DNA of 64,000 bases from Synechococcus sp. A15-62. Its GTDB lineage: Bacteria; Cyanobacteriota; Cyanobacteriia; PCC-6307; Cyanobiaceae. The stretch covers positions 1,054,001 to 1,118,000 of the forward strand of contig NZ_CP047950.1 in NCBI RefSeq assembly GCF_014280075.1. The letters run 5' to 3'. Positions 45,821-55,763 of the stretch are shown here, piece after piece. Numbering within the stretch: the first letter of the stretch is position 1; every line of letters begins with the position of its first letter. The notes beneath the pieces were generated by a model that made no database searches, had not been told where the DNA came from, and saw nothing but the letters and a program-made list of their open reading frames with translations. Made by a program: the position numbers and the translations under genes.

Positions 45821-46740
45821 CGGATCTTTCCGAGTTGGCGACCCACCGTTTCAATCATCACGTAGTCCTCGTCCTTGACGGGGATGAAGCGTTCGGCACC
45901 GAACAGCTCAAGAATCGTGGCGCCGTTCTCTGTGTCTGCCGACAGGTCCAGCAAGGCGGTCTGGAGCTTGTCGGTGAAACCATCGCCAAAGCGCTCATCC
46001 AGCCCAGGCCTTACAACCCAGTGGTAATCAACGTAGGGCGGTGTCCTCCAGATCACCGACACCTTGCCTGGATCCACGCGGCCGTCCGCCAAATTGCTGC
46101 GCCAGACCTGCTCGTTCAAGGCGCCCACCTCGTAGGCACCGCTCTGCACCACAGCAATGGTGGCGTCGTGGCTTCCGCTGAAGCCAGGTCCGCCCCCCGC
46201 CAGATCCTCAGGTTTCACGCCGTTTTTCCCCATGAAGAACTGGGGCATCAGGCGGCCGGAGGTGGAACTCTCCGAACCGAAGGCCAGTCGGCGTCCCTTC
46301 AGTTCAACCAGTTGGTCGGCACTGGTGAAGGGGCGCAAACCACTGGCGCCATTGGCGATGAACACACTGGTAAATTCTGCATCGATGTCCCGTTGCGCCA
46401 GAACCCGGGCTCCAGGCGTCTGCAGCCTGGCCTGCACACCGGTGAGTCCCCCGAACCAGACCAGATCAAGGCTGCCGGTGCGAAAGGCACTGACCGCCGC
46501 CGTGTAATTGCTCACTGGCGCATACCGCACAGGAACATCCAGCTTTTCGCTGAGTTCCGAAGAGAGCGTGCCGTAGAGGCGATTGAGTTTCTCGGGGTTC
46601 TGGTCGGGGATAGCACCGATCTGCAGAACAGCCTGTTTGGTGTCGTTTTGGGGTGCGCCGCAACTAGAAACACTGGCCGTGAGTGCGAGGCCGGCAATCA
46701 AACCGGTGGCCACCACGGCCCTGCGTTCTCGTACAGACAT
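45817..46740 (-). CDS. phnD: Phosphonate/phosphite-binding lipoprotein (PhnD/PtxB family)
   Basis: 307 residues. A lipoprotein signal peptide with lipobox ASVSSC (Cys27) is followed by the PhnD-like domain: VLQIGAIPDQNPEKLNRLYG, VRYAPVSNYTAAVSAF and DLVWFGGLTG. PhnD1-type proteins of marine picocyanobacteria can bind phosphite and methylphosphonate, whereas others bind 2-aminoethylphosphonate; the ligand is not certain here. It would sit in the periplasm and deliver the ligand to PhnE. No Pho box was recognised in the 27 nt upstream. Confidence 0.88.
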   Translation of the reverse strand: MSVRERRAVVATGLIAGLALTASVSSCGAPQNDTKQAVLQIGAIPDQNPEKLNRLYGTLSSELSEKLDVPVRYAPVSNYTAAVSAFRTGSLDLVWFGGLTGVQARLQTPGARVLAQRDIDAEFTSVFIANGASGLRPFTSADQLVELKGRRLAFGSESSTSGRLMPQFFMGKNGVKPEDLAGGGPGFSGSHDATIAVVQSGAYEVGALNEQVWRSNLADGRVDPGKVSVIWRTPPYVDYHWVVRPGLDERFGDGFTDKLQTALLDLSADTENGATILELFGAERFIPVKDEDYVMIETVGRQLGKIR

Positions 46741-46767
46741 TCAGAAATAGGAAGTCATCGAATCGGA

Positions 46768-47952
46768 TCAGAAGGAACGAAGCAGCCGCTTCAGTCGCAT
46801 CAGTCCATCGTTGATCGTCTCATCCGCTACGGCACAGGAGAGTCGAATGCAGCGGTCATTGCCGAAGGCCAAGCCCGGAATCATGGCCAGACCTTCCTGT
46901 TCCAGGGCTTGCCGGCAGAACTCCATCGAATCGGCAACGCCGTCCGGCAGGCGGGGGAAGGCGTAGAAGGCCCCTTGAGGGGGCGTCAGGGTGATGCCCT
47001 CCAGAGCCTGCAGCCGTTCAGTGAGCAGAGTTCGGCGGCGGTTGTAGCTGATTGCCATCTCGCGCACGCAATCACGGGGCCCTTCGATCGCCGCCAGGGC
47101 ACCCCGTTGAGCAAAGCTGCACACATTGCTGGTGCTCTGGCTCTGCAGGGCTGAAGCAGCCTTGATCACGGCAGCATCTCCAGCCAGATAACCGAGGCGC
47201 CAGCCGGTCATCGCCCAGCCTTTGGCAAAGCCGTTCACGGTGAAGCAGCGCTCACGGATCCCATCGGCAATGGCCGCAAAGCTGCAGTGCTGCTGACCAT
47301 CGGCCAGAAGATATTCATAGATCTCATCGCTCATCACCATCAGCTGGGGGTGACGGACCACCAGCGAGGCCAGGGCCTCCAGTTCGGCCCGTGTCATCAC
47401 CTGGCCGCTGGGGTTTCCCGGGGAATTGATCACCAACAGTCGGCTGCGGGGGGTGATCTGCTGCTCCAGCAGGTCGAGGTCAAGGCGGAAGCCTTCCTCC
47501 GCTTTGGTGGGAATGATCCTGGTGCTCGCCCCGGCCAGGGCGGCCATCTCGGGATAGCTCAGCCAGTAAGGCGCCGGCAGCAGCACTTCGTCGCCGGGAT
47601 TGAGCAGCACCTGGAACAGGTTGTAGATGGCTTGCTTGCCACCGTTGGTGACCAGCACCTGCTCCGGCTGGGTTGGAATTCCGTTTTCGACGCTCAGTTT
47701 GTGGGCCAGAGCAGCACGTAGATCGGGGTCCCCCGCGGCGGGGCCATAGCGGGTGAAGCCGGATCCCAGAGCACGCTGAGCCGCTTCAACGATGAATGGT
47801 GGCGTCGCAAAGTCCGGTTCGCCGGCACTGAGGCTGCAGATGTCCTTGCCGCTGTCGCGCAGTGCTTTGGCCTTGGCGCTGATCTCCAGCGTCAGAGACG
47901 GTTTGAGGGCGACAGCCCGGTCGGAAAGTTCTGGCGGGCGCGGCATCGGCAA
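46768..47952 (-). CDS. PLP-dependent aminotransferase class I (aspartate aminotransferase-like)
   Basis: 394 residues. SAGEPDFATP, the Schiff-base lysine in GFAKGWAMTGWRLGY (about residue 239), INSPGNPSG and a C-terminal Arg that fits the alpha-carboxylate (CIRLSCA) are present. This is the type Ib aspartate aminotransferase pattern. It lies upstream of phnD with a 27-nt gap on the same strand, so it may head the transporter operon. It starts at ATG 47952 or 47946. Confidence 0.88.
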   Translation of the reverse strand: MPMPRPPELSDRAVALKPSLTLEISAKAKALRDSGKDICSLSAGEPDFATPPFIVEAAQRALGSGFTRYGPAAGDPDLRAALAHKLSVENGIPTQPEQVLVTNGGKQAIYNLFQVLLNPGDEVLLPAPYWLSYPEMAALAGASTRIIPTKAEEGFRLDLDLLEQQITPRSRLLVINSPGNPSGQVMTRAELEALASLVVRHPQLMVMSDEIYEYLLADGQQHCSFAAIADGIRERCFTVNGFAKGWAMTGWRLGYLAGDAAVIKAASALQSQSTSNVCSFAQRGALAAIEGPRDCVREMAISYNRRRTLLTERLQALEGITLTPPQGAFYAFPRLPDGVADSMEFCRQALEQEGLAMIPGLAFGNDRCIRLSCAVADETINDGLMRLKRLLRSF

Positions 47953-48032
47953 CGCACCTCCCCGCGGTGCGTTTAAAACGTCATCATCCTGCCGCAGATG
48001 GTGTCGCAGACAACCTTGATTTCTCAGCGCCC

Positions 48033-48434
48033 ATGAATGCGATACAGATCAGCTGGGTCTTGGCTGCGGAAGACAGCGCCCGGTTGGCGACCTTCTACAG
48101 CGAGCTGTTTCAAGCCACGTTGAAGCCTGGAGTGGCGGAGCACCACTGCATCGTTCAATTCAGCGATGGAACCCAGCTGGAGATCTATCAGCCCTCACGC
48201 CGGCGCCCTTTCCCTGACCGGGGCAAAGCGCTGGCTCCCTGTTTGAGGCTCTCCCCTTCTCAGGAGCCCCTTCCTCAACTTCAGTGGTTGCTCAGCAACG
48301 CTCTGCAGCGTGGTGGATCGCTTCTCGAGGAGGCGCGGCTTGAGCCCTTTGGTGCTGAGGCCTGGATCCACGATCCGGAAGGCAATGCTCTGTTGCTTTT
48401 GGTTCCGCTGGCCTCTACCGCATCGGTGTCATGA
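48033..48434 (+). CDS. VOC/glyoxalase-like protein
   Basis: 133 residues. A betaalphabetabetabeta pattern is visible, starting with ISWVLAAEDSARLATFYSELF and ending with AWIHDPEGNALLLLV, typical of a vicinal-oxygen-chelate fold. Metal ligands of true glyoxalase I are not evident, so function is unknown. The uracil-DNA glycosylase gene overlaps its stop by 4 nt. Confidence 0.75.
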   Translation: MNAIQISWVLAAEDSARLATFYSELFQATLKPGVAEHHCIVQFSDGTQLEIYQPSRRRPFPDRGKALAPCLRLSPSQEPLPQLQWLLSNALQRGGSLLEEARLEPFGAEAWIHDPEGNALLLLVPLASTASVS

Positions 48435-48994
48435 CCCTCTCCACCCTGGAGGCCTGCAGTGCCTGCACAGCCTGTGACCTCGCCAGTTCGCGCCAGACCG
48501 TCGTAATCAGCCGCGGCAATCCCAAAGCGGATCTGATGCTGATCGGTGAAGCACCAGGTGCTCAGGAAGATGCTCAGGGCGTCCCGTTCGTCGGCCGTTC
48601 AGGACGTGCTCTCGATCAACTGCTGCGGGATGTGGATCTGGATCCCGAGCATGACCTTTACATCTGCAATGCGATCAAATGCAGGCCTCCAAACAACCGA
48701 CGACCGAAAAAAACTGAGTTGGCCGCCTGTCGGGCCTGGCTTGACCTGCAACTGGAGGCCGTTGGCCCCAAGGTGATCGTGCTGACGGGAGCCACCGCTG
48801 TGGAGGCCATCCTTGGCATCAAGGGGGGCATGACCCAGCTTCGTGGTGAGTGGCAGAGCTGGAATGGACGGCAGGTGATGCCGATTTTTCACCCCTCCTA
48901 TCTGCTGCGCAATCCCTCCAAAGCAGCCGGCGCGCCCCTGGATCTGACACGGCAGGACCTCTCCGCAGTGCGGCGCAGGCTGTGCGAACGTTGA
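48431..48994 (+). CDS. Uracil-DNA glycosylase, family 4 (iron-sulfur type)
   Basis: 187 residues. The active-site motif [17 protein letters not shown] and the C-terminal HPSYLLR are those of family 4/5 UDGs. Four cysteines for a [4Fe-4S] cluster are visible in the pattern CSACTAC and CNAIKC. It removes uracil from DNA during base-excision repair. The ATG overlaps the upstream stop (ATGA). Confidence 0.88.
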   Translation: MTLSTLEACSACTACDLASSRQTVVISRGNPKADLMLIGEAPGAQEDAQGVPFVGRSGRALDQLLRDVDLDPEHDLYICNAIKCRPPNNRRPKKTELAACRAWLDLQLEAVGPKVIVLTGATAVEAILGIKGGMTQLRGEWQSWNGRQVMPIFHPSYLLRNPSKAAGAPLDLTRQDLSAVRRRLCER

Positions 48995-49014
48995 CGCGCT
49001 TCACCACCGCCCCC

Positions 49015-50211
49015 ATGACTGCCCTGGATCGGCGCTACGACACCCAGATCCACCGCCGTGTGACCCGCACTGTGATGGTGGGTGTTGTGCCAGTAGGCAG
49101 CGAGCACCCGATCGTGGTGCAGTCGATGATCAACGAGGACACCCTCGATATCGAGGCTGCTGTAGCCGGCATCATCCGCCTTGCCGAAGCCGGCAGTGAG
49201 ATCGTGCGGGTGACGACGCCCTCGATGGCCCACGCCAAGGCGATGGGACAGATTCGTCAGGAGCTTCGTCAGCGCGGCTGCAGCGTTCCCCTGGTGGCGG
49301 ATGTCCACCACAACGGCATCAAAATCGCCCTGGAGGTCGCCAAGCATGTCGACAAAGTTCGGATCAATCCCGGGCTATTTGTTTTCGACAAGCCCGATCC
49401 CGATCGGCAGGAGTTCAGCAAAGAAGAATTTGCCGCCATCGGCCAGCGCATCCGTGAGACGTTCGAGCCTTTGGTGACCCTGCTGCGGGATCAGAACAAG
49501 GCGCTGCGAATTGGTGTGAACCACGGCTCCCTGGCGGAGCGGATGCTGTTCACCTACGGCGACACCCCGGAGGGGATGGTCGAGTCAGCGATGGAATTTG
49601 TGCGGATCTGCCACGAGCTTGATTTCCACAACATCGTGATTTCGATGAAGGCCTCGCGTGCACCGGTGATGCTTGCGGCCTACCGCCTGATGGCGGACAC
49701 CATGGACAAGGAAGGCTTCAATTACCCCCTGCACTTGGGCGTGACCGAAGCCGGTGACGGTGATTACGGCCGCATCAAGAGCACCGCAGGCATTGCCACC
49801 CTGTTGGCCGATGGATTGGGAGACACTCTCCGGGTCTCCCTGACGGAGGCTCCTGAAAAGGAAATCCCCGTCTGCTACTCGATTCTTCAATCCCTGGGTC
49901 TGCGCAAGACCATGGTCGAGTACGTCGCCTGCCCCAGCTGCGGTCGCACCCTGTTCAATCTCGAAGAGGTGCTGCATAAGGTGCGCGATGCCACATCCCA
50001 CCTCACGGGTCTGGACATCGCCGTGATGGGATGCATCGTCAATGGCCCTGGCGAGATGGCCGACGCTGATTACGGCTACGTCGGCAAAACCCCTGGCGTG
50101 ATTTCGCTGTATCGCGGTCGTGATGAAATCCGCAAGGTGCCTGAAGCTGAGGGCGTTGAAGCCCTGATCCAGTTGATCAAAGAGGACGGTCGCTGGGTGG
50201 AGCCCGCCTGA
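49015..50211 (+). CDS. ispG: 4-hydroxy-3-methylbut-2-en-1-yl diphosphate synthase
   Basis: 398 residues from ATG 49015; TTG 48991 overlapping the UDG stop is another option. [25 protein letters not shown] and the cluster-binding [12 protein letters not shown] (about 305-316) and [13 protein letters not shown] are present. It makes HMBPP, the penultimate step of the MEP pathway that feeds carotenoids, chlorophyll tails and quinones, using a [4Fe-4S] cluster. Confidence 0.94.
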   Translation: MTALDRRYDTQIHRRVTRTVMVGVVPVGSEHPIVVQSMINEDTLDIEAAVAGIIRLAEAGSEIVRVTTPSMAHAKAMGQIRQELRQRGCSVPLVADVHHNGIKIALEVAKHVDKVRINPGLFVFDKPDPDRQEFSKEEFAAIGQRIRETFEPLVTLLRDQNKALRIGVNHGSLAERMLFTYGDTPEGMVESAMEFVRICHELDFHNIVISMKASRAPVMLAAYRLMADTMDKEGFNYPLHLGVTEAGDGDYGRIKSTAGIATLLADGLGDTLRVSLTEAPEKEIPVCYSILQSLGLRKTMVEYVACPSCGRTLFNLEEVLHKVRDATSHLTGLDIAVMGCIVNGPGEMADADYGYVGKTPGVISLYRGRDEIRKVPEAEGVEALIQLIKEDGRWVEPA

Positions 50212-50245
50212 TCTCGTTAGTCTGAAGAATCAGTCCTGAAGGGCC

Positions 50246-51595
50246 ATGGTTCGGAGTCAGCGCCTGCGTTCTTTGGTTCGTTCGACTCCGTTGCTGTTGA
50301 TGCTCGGCGTCGGCGGTGTGGTCACCGCCATGGGCATCAGCTCACCAGGCCTCTCCCTTCCATCGGCATCCGGGGGATCGATACACGACAGCCCTAAGGA
50401 GGTGATTGATCAGGTCTGGCAGATCGTTTATCGCGATTACCTCGATTCGACGGGCTCCTACGACGAAGCGACCTGGCGCCAATTGCGGAGCAATCTGCTG
50501 AGCAAGTCTTATGGAGGCAGCGCCGAGTCCTACGAGGCGATCCGGGGCATGCTGGCCAGCCTCGATGACCCTTACACGCGTTTCCTTGATCCGAAGGAGT
50601 TCAAGGAGATGCAGATCGACACCTCCGGTGAGTTGATGGGCGTGGGGATTCAGCTCAGTCTCGACAAAGACACGAAGGAGCTGATTGTTGTCTCCCCGAT
50701 TGAGGGCACCCCTGCTTCCCGTGCGGGCGTTCAGCCCAAGGATGTGATCGTTTCCATCGATGGTGCCTCCACCAAAGGCATGACCACCGAGGACGCCGTC
50801 AAGTTGATTCGTGGCCCGGAGGGCACCGATGTGGTGCTGGGACTCAGGCGCCAGGGTCAGGTGCTGAATGTGCCGCTGAAACGGGCCCGGATTGAGATCC
50901 ATGCAGTGAAGGCCATGCTCAACACGGCGCCCAACGGCCGCAAGGTGGGCTACATCCGTCTCAAGCAATTCAATGCCAACGCCACGCGTGAAATGCGTGC
51001 TGCCATCAAGGATCTGGAATCTCAGGCTGCTGAGGGCTATGTGCTGGATCTGCGCAGCAATCCAGGCGGCCTGCTCGAGGCCAGTGTGGACATCGCCCGC
51101 CAATGGCTTAATGAAGGCACCATCGTCAGCACCCGAACCCGCGAGGGCATTCGCGATGTAAGGCGCGCCACGGGCAGTGCAATCACCGACAAACCCCTGG
51201 TGGTGTTGATTGACCAGGGATCCGCCAGTGCCAGCGAAATTCTTTCAGGGGCACTCCAAGACAACTCCCGTGCCCAACTCGTTGGACAGAAGACCTTCGG
51301 CAAGGGACTTGTCCAGGCCGTTCGCGGATTGGCTGATGGATCCGGTCTGACGGTCACGATCGCCAAGTATCTGACCCCGAAGGGAACTGATATTCACAAG
51401 AACGGAATCCAACCGGACATCGAAGCAGCGATGTCGAAAAAAGAGATCAAGAATTTCTCGGTTGAAGACCTGGGAACCCAGAAAGACAGTCAATACAAGA
51501 CCGCTGAGGGGACCCTATTGAACCAATTGAAGAGAAGTCAGGCAGGGATGACCTATCAACCTGGCCGAGCCAACCTCAGCTACGCGCTGCAGTAA
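50246..51595 (+). CDS. C-terminal processing peptidase (S41, CtpA-like)
   Basis: 449 residues. A signal-anchor (about residues 14-35) precedes a PDZ domain (LMGVGIQLSLDKDTKELIVVSPIEGTPASRAG) and the S41 core. Catalytic Ser328 in GSASASE and Lys353 in FGKG are spaced 25 apart, as in D1 protease. The cyanobacterial homologues mature the D1 protein of photosystem II in the lumen. Cyanobacteria have several Ctp paralogues, so which one this is remains open. Confidence 0.9.
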   Translation: MVRSQRLRSLVRSTPLLLMLGVGGVVTAMGISSPGLSLPSASGGSIHDSPKEVIDQVWQIVYRDYLDSTGSYDEATWRQLRSNLLSKSYGGSAESYEAIRGMLASLDDPYTRFLDPKEFKEMQIDTSGELMGVGIQLSLDKDTKELIVVSPIEGTPASRAGVQPKDVIVSIDGASTKGMTTEDAVKLIRGPEGTDVVLGLRRQGQVLNVPLKRARIEIHAVKAMLNTAPNGRKVGYIRLKQFNANATREMRAAIKDLESQAAEGYVLDLRSNPGGLLEASVDIARQWLNEGTIVSTRTREGIRDVRRATGSAITDKPLVVLIDQGSASASEILSGALQDNSRAQLVGQKTFGKGLVQAVRGLADGSGLTVTIAKYLTPKGTDIHKNGIQPDIEAAMSKKEIKNFSVEDLGTQKDSQYKTAEGTLLNQLKRSQAGMTYQPGRANLSYALQ

Positions 51596-51596
51596 C

Positions 51597-51764
51597 TCAG
51601 GAAATCGGCTGCATCAATCCGCCGCCGCCGCCGCCGTTGGAATCGTCGTCATCAGAGGCGCCGGGTTGGAAGAGGACGTACACACCGAGAGCCGTGGCAC
51701 AGAAAACGCCGCTGATCAGTTCCAGAGAAACGCCACCAGCACCGATCTCGACGAATTCACCCAT
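51597..51764 (-). CDS. 55-residue single-pass membrane protein with Asp/Gly tail, hypothetical
   Basis: The minus strand from ATG 51764 encodes 55 residues. A short N-terminus MGEFVEIGAGGV precedes a membrane helix (about 13-32: SLELISGVFCATALGVYVLF) and a tail of four Asp then six Gly. The frame is complete, ends at TGA 51597, and its stop is 1 nt from the convergent ctp stop. Its profile matches small thylakoid subunits; I cannot name it. Confidence 0.62.
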   Translation of the reverse strand: MGEFVEIGAGGVSLELISGVFCATALGVYVLFQPGASDDDDSNGGGGGGLMQPIS

Positions 51765-51843
51765 GTCCAACGGATTTCGCTGAGAACAATGTAACGAAGA
51801 ATTGCGTGGTTGGTAACGTTTTTCTCAGAATTGGGTTCAGGCT

Positions 51844-54800
51844 TCAGACCTGAACCACCTCTGCGTTCTTGGCGCGAAGCTCCTCCTGCCGCTGTGCCTC
51901 GGTTTTGCCGTCGGCGTCGGGAATTTGGGCTGCCATCAGACGCAGCCATTCCATCAGTTGTTCCAGTTGCTTCTCCATGGGGAGAACACCGAGACCGCGG
52001 GCCATCACCTTGTGCTGGATACCGCTGCCGGCCTGATACACCAAACGGCCATGCAGATGCTGGGGCAATCCCTGGCGCAGCAAACGGAACGCCGGTTCCT
52101 CCATGGGAGTTTCAAGCACGATGTTGGGCTTCTCCGGCTTGATCCTTGAAAAGCCGCACCGCTTCGCCAGAAGTTTGAGTTCCATCAGCTGCAGAAGCGA
52201 CACCACGGCAGCGGGCAGCGCTCCGTAGCGATCGGCCCATCCCGCAGCCAGCTCCACCAGGGCCTCGGCGGTGAGACAGTCGGCTGCAGCTCTGTAGGCC
52301 GCGATCTTTTCATCGGGGTCAGTGATCCAGTCCGCAGGCACGAAGGCTGTGACGGGGATGTCCACCTGGGTGTCTTCAACGCTGGGGATGTCTTGACCCT
52401 GAATTTCAGCCAGGGATTCCTGCAGCATTTCCATGTAGAGGTCAAAGCCGATGGTTTCCATCTGGCCGCTTTGCTGCACGCCGAGAAGATTGCCGACCCC
52501 ACGGATCTCCATATCCCGCATGGCGAGCTGATAACCACTGCCCAATTGGGCGAACTCCTGGATAGCGCGGAGCCGCTGACGGGCGGTGTCGCTCAGTGAT
52601 GCGTTGCCGGGATAGAACAACCAGGCGTGGGCCTGAATCCCGCTGCGGCCGACCCGTCCCCGCAATTGGTACAGCTGGGCCAGGCCAAAACGGTGGGCGT
52701 CCTCAATCAGGATCGTGTTGACGCGTGGGATGTCCAGGCCGCTTTCCACAATCGTGGTGCACAGCATCACGTCGGCTTCGCCGGCGTTGAACGCCACCAT
52801 GGCGTTCTCCAGCTCGCCCTCGGCCATCTGACCGTGAGCCACCAAAAGCTTCAGGCCTGGCAGCATCTCCCGTAGCCCTGCGGCCACCTCCTCAATTCCC
52901 TCGACCCGGGGAACCACGTAGAACACCTGGCCCCCACGATCCAGTTCCTGGCGGATGGCGCTCCGCACCGCCTCCGGATCCAACGAAGCCAGGTGCGTCT
53001 TGATCGGACGGCGCAGCGGCGGTGGTGTGGTGATCAGACTCATCTCTCGCACCCCCGAAAGGCTCATGTAGAGCGTTCTGGGAATCGGCGTTGCCGACAG
53101 GGTGAGGACGTCCACGTCCTTCCGCAGCACTTTGATCTTTTCCTTCTGGTTCACACCGAAGCGCTGTTCTTCATCCACCACCAACAGACCAAGCTCTTGG
53201 AATGACGCTCCTTTGCTGAGCAACTGGTGGGTTCCCACCACGGCGTCGATGGTTCCCTGCTTCAGGCCATCGAGAATGGATTTGCGTTCCGACGCTGTTC
53301 GGAACCGATTGAGCAGAGCCACCTTGATCGGATACGGCGCGAAGCGTTCCGAGAGCGTGCGCCAGTGCTGCTGAGCCAACACGGTTGTAGGAGCCAGCAT
53401 CGCCACCTGCTTCCCAGCGGTGATGGCTTTAAAGATCGCGCGGATCGCAACTTCGGTCTTGCCGAAGCCAACGTCCCCGCACACCAGACGGTCCATTGGT
53501 TCCTGCCGTTCCATGTCCCGTTTCACGTCGGCCGTGGCCTTCAGTTGATCTGGCGTCGGGTCATAGGGGAACGACTCCTCCATTTCCACCTGCCAGGGGC
53601 CGTCGGTGGGGAAGGCAAAGCCAGCAGCCTGTTGCCGTTCCGCGTACAGCTTCACCAGATCAAGGGCAACCTTGCGAACCGCCTTCTTGGCCCTCTCCTT
53701 GGCCTTGTTCCAGGCCGTACCACCCATGCGGTTGAGCTGCGGAGGTGTTTCGCTCGTGGCGCGATAACGGCCCAGGCTGCCGAGTTGATCGGCAGCAACC
53801 CGAAGGATTCCATCGGCGTACTGCACAACGAGGTAGTCCCGGATGTCGCCTGAGATCGCGAGTTTTTCCATGGCTTTGAAGCGGCCGATGCCATGGTTCC
53901 GATGCACCACGAAATCGCCCGGCCGCATCTTGTTGGGATCAACCGTGCGGCTGGCGGCCTTGCGGCGACGGCGCACATAACCACTGGAGCTCAGGCTCTG
54001 CTGGCCAAAGAATTCACGGTCGGTGACCAGGGCAATCCGCCAGGCCGGAAGCTGCAAACCCTCAAGTTCGGCCGTGCCCCTCACCTTCAACGCGACGGGG
54101 GTGTTCTGCTCAATCAGACGAGAAATGGCATTGCTGTCTCCCGCGTTCGGCACAAACCGACTGATGCAGTCGTGCTCCTCCAGCAGAGCAACAGCTCGGC
54201 TGGGTTGTGCAGACACCAACCAAACCGCCGTGCGCTCAGTTTGAAATCCCTTGATCAGTTCCCCGAGTTTTCCGAATTGGTTGGGGTAGGCCGCAACAGG
54301 GCGGCTGGCGAGGTCGAAGCTGTTGGGGTGCTGGTCAACTTCCAGCAGTTCTGCCATGTCAAAGCCATGGAAAACCTCCGTCAGGGCGTAGGCGGCTTCA
54401 ATCTCTCTGTGCAGAACCGCTGGCCAGAGCCGATCACGATCTCCATCGTCCAGGCCCGCCTCAGCAGCCATGTCGTGGTGATGTTCCTCCACATGGCTGA
54501 GCCACTGTTGTCCGTGTGCCAAGCCCTGGCGTCGCTCATCGATCACCACCGTTGTGGTGTCCGGCAGGTAGTCGAGAAGCGAGGAGGGTTGCCCCCAGGC
54601 GAGACCCATCAGCCGGCGCATACCCTCCGGTGTCCCCCCGTTCAGAAGCTGCTCCGTGCCCGCAGCACCAAGCAATGGCTCCAGTCCATCGGGCATCGTC
54701 TCCCTGAGCTGGTCCGCGATCAGAGGCCCAAATCCTGTTGGTGTGAGTCGGAGCGCATCGACGGGGTCCAGGGAGCGTTGGCTGGCTGGATCGAATTCCC

Positions 54801-55422
54801 GCAGCTTGTCGAGCTCCTCTCCGAAAAATTCGAGTCGAACAGGCAGCTCACTGCTCACAGGGAAGATGTCGACGATGTCGCCGCGACGGCTCCAACTCCC
54901 CTCCTGCTCAATGGTGGTGACCCGCTCGTAGCCAAGTTGAGCGAGCGTCTCACCCAATGCCTCCAAATCAACTTGATCCCCTTTGCGCAAGATGCGCGTC
55001 TTCGTTTTCAGAACGTCCGGTGGGGGGAGATGGGGCTGCAAACAACGTTCCGTGGCCACGATCGCCCAGCTCGAAGCATCCGGGTCTCCAAGCAGGTCAC
55101 TCAGAACCTGAAGTTGCCCCCAGGTGATCTCACTTGTGGGATCGAAGGGTTCATAGGGAGAGCCTTCGCTGGTGGGGTACAGGCTGGCCTGGCTCCACCC
55201 CATCAATTCCAACAGCGCCGTCCAGCGTCCCGCTTCCTCAAGTGTTGGCACCACAACAAGCAGAGGTGCGCCGCGTCGTTGTGCCAGCGCGCTGGCCACC
55301 AGAGCTCGGCTGCACCGACCTGCTCCGCGCATTAACAAGCGTTGGGCGCGGCTTGAGCGCTCATCAAGCTCACCGGTGAGTGCAGTTCCCTGCAACTTGG
55401 TCACCAGGGAACGGAGCGGCAT
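51844..55422 (-). CDS. mfd: Transcription-repair coupling factor Mfd
   Basis: 1192 residues from ATG 55422. It has the UvrB-like N-terminal module (GSPYEPFDPTSEITW), the RNA-polymerase-interaction domain (PGDFVVHRNHGIGRFKAM), Walker A GDVGFGKTE (about 645-653), the DEEQ box (VVDEEQRFG, about 749) and helicase motif VI QLRGRVGRSG, then the TRCF domain. It displaces stalled RNA polymerase and recruits UvrAB. The frame to 55455 adds 11 residues without support. Confidence 0.95.
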   Translation of the reverse strand: MPLRSLVTKLQGTALTGELDERSSRAQRLLMRGAGRCSRALVASALAQRRGAPLLVVVPTLEEAGRWTALLELMGWSQASLYPTSEGSPYEPFDPTSEITWGQLQVLSDLLGDPDASSWAIVATERCLQPHLPPPDVLKTKTRILRKGDQVDLEALGETLAQLGYERVTTIEQEGSWSRRGDIVDIFPVSSELPVRLEFFGEELDKLREFDPASQRSLDPVDALRLTPTGFGPLIADQLRETMPDGLEPLLGAAGTEQLLNGGTPEGMRRLMGLAWGQPSSLLDYLPDTTTVVIDERRQGLAHGQQWLSHVEEHHHDMAAEAGLDDGDRDRLWPAVLHREIEAAYALTEVFHGFDMAELLEVDQHPNSFDLASRPVAAYPNQFGKLGELIKGFQTERTAVWLVSAQPSRAVALLEEHDCISRFVPNAGDSNAISRLIEQNTPVALKVRGTAELEGLQLPAWRIALVTDREFFGQQSLSSSGYVRRRRKAASRTVDPNKMRPGDFVVHRNHGIGRFKAMEKLAISGDIRDYLVVQYADGILRVAADQLGSLGRYRATSETPPQLNRMGGTAWNKAKERAKKAVRKVALDLVKLYAERQQAAGFAFPTDGPWQVEMEESFPYDPTPDQLKATADVKRDMERQEPMDRLVCGDVGFGKTEVAIRAIFKAITAGKQVAMLAPTTVLAQQHWRTLSERFAPYPIKVALLNRFRTASERKSILDGLKQGTIDAVVGTHQLLSKGASFQELGLLVVDEEQRFGVNQKEKIKVLRKDVDVLTLSATPIPRTLYMSLSGVREMSLITTPPPLRRPIKTHLASLDPEAVRSAIRQELDRGGQVFYVVPRVEGIEEVAAGLREMLPGLKLLVAHGQMAEGELENAMVAFNAGEADVMLCTTIVESGLDIPRVNTILIEDAHRFGLAQLYQLRGRVGRSGIQAHAWLFYPGNASLSDTARQRLRAIQEFAQLGSGYQLAMRDMEIRGVGNLLGVQQSGQMETIGFDLYMEMLQESLAEIQGQDIPSVEDTQVDIPVTAFVPADWITDPDEKIAAYRAAADCLTAEALVELAAGWADRYGALPAAVVSLLQLMELKLLAKRCGFSRIKPEKPNIVLETPMEEPAFRLLRQGLPQHLHGRLVYQAGSGIQHKVMARGLGVLPMEKQLEQLMEWLRLMAAQIPDADGKTEAQRQEELRAKNAEVVQV

Positions 55423-55486
55423 GGAGCAGACCTCGGCAATCCATGATCCTCGCAATAAGGTGCCAGCAGCTGCGTTTCACCGGTCG

Positions 55487-55723
55487 ATGCCGCGCTACCG
55501 CTGCCCTTCCTGCTGTTGCGGCCCGGCCTTGGTGTTGCATCCACCCAAGGGGGTTATTCCGCTCTGCTCCAGCTGCGCGACACCGTTGCAGCGTCAGCCC
55601 CCGGTCCGGCCCATTCCCCTGCTGGTGTTGCTGACTGTGGGCGGCGTGCTGGTTGCTTCCTCGATCCCCATCCTGTTCACCCCCGAACCAGCTCCCAGCT
55701 CAAGGCGCGAAAAACTGGCCTAA
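55487..55723 (+). CDS. Small zinc-ribbon membrane protein, hypothetical
   Basis: 78 residues from ATG 55487. Cysteines CPSCCC and CSSC fit a zinc ribbon at the N-terminus, followed by one membrane helix (about 46-66). ATG 55421, overlapping mfd, would add 22 residues; I prefer the shorter form. Divergent from mfd. Function unknown. Confidence 0.55.
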   Translation: MPRYRCPSCCCGPALVLHPPKGVIPLCSSCATPLQRQPPVRPIPLLVLLTVGGVLVASSIPILFTPEPAPSSRREKLA

Positions 55724-55763
55724 GGCGGTGTTTTCGTTTCAATACGTCGGTATTGGTGCCTTC

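Noticed and set aside
53893-55335. 480-codon plus-strand frame inside mfd
   Set aside because: It is antisense to a clearly identified Mfd coding sequence; long shadows are common in GC-rich DNA.
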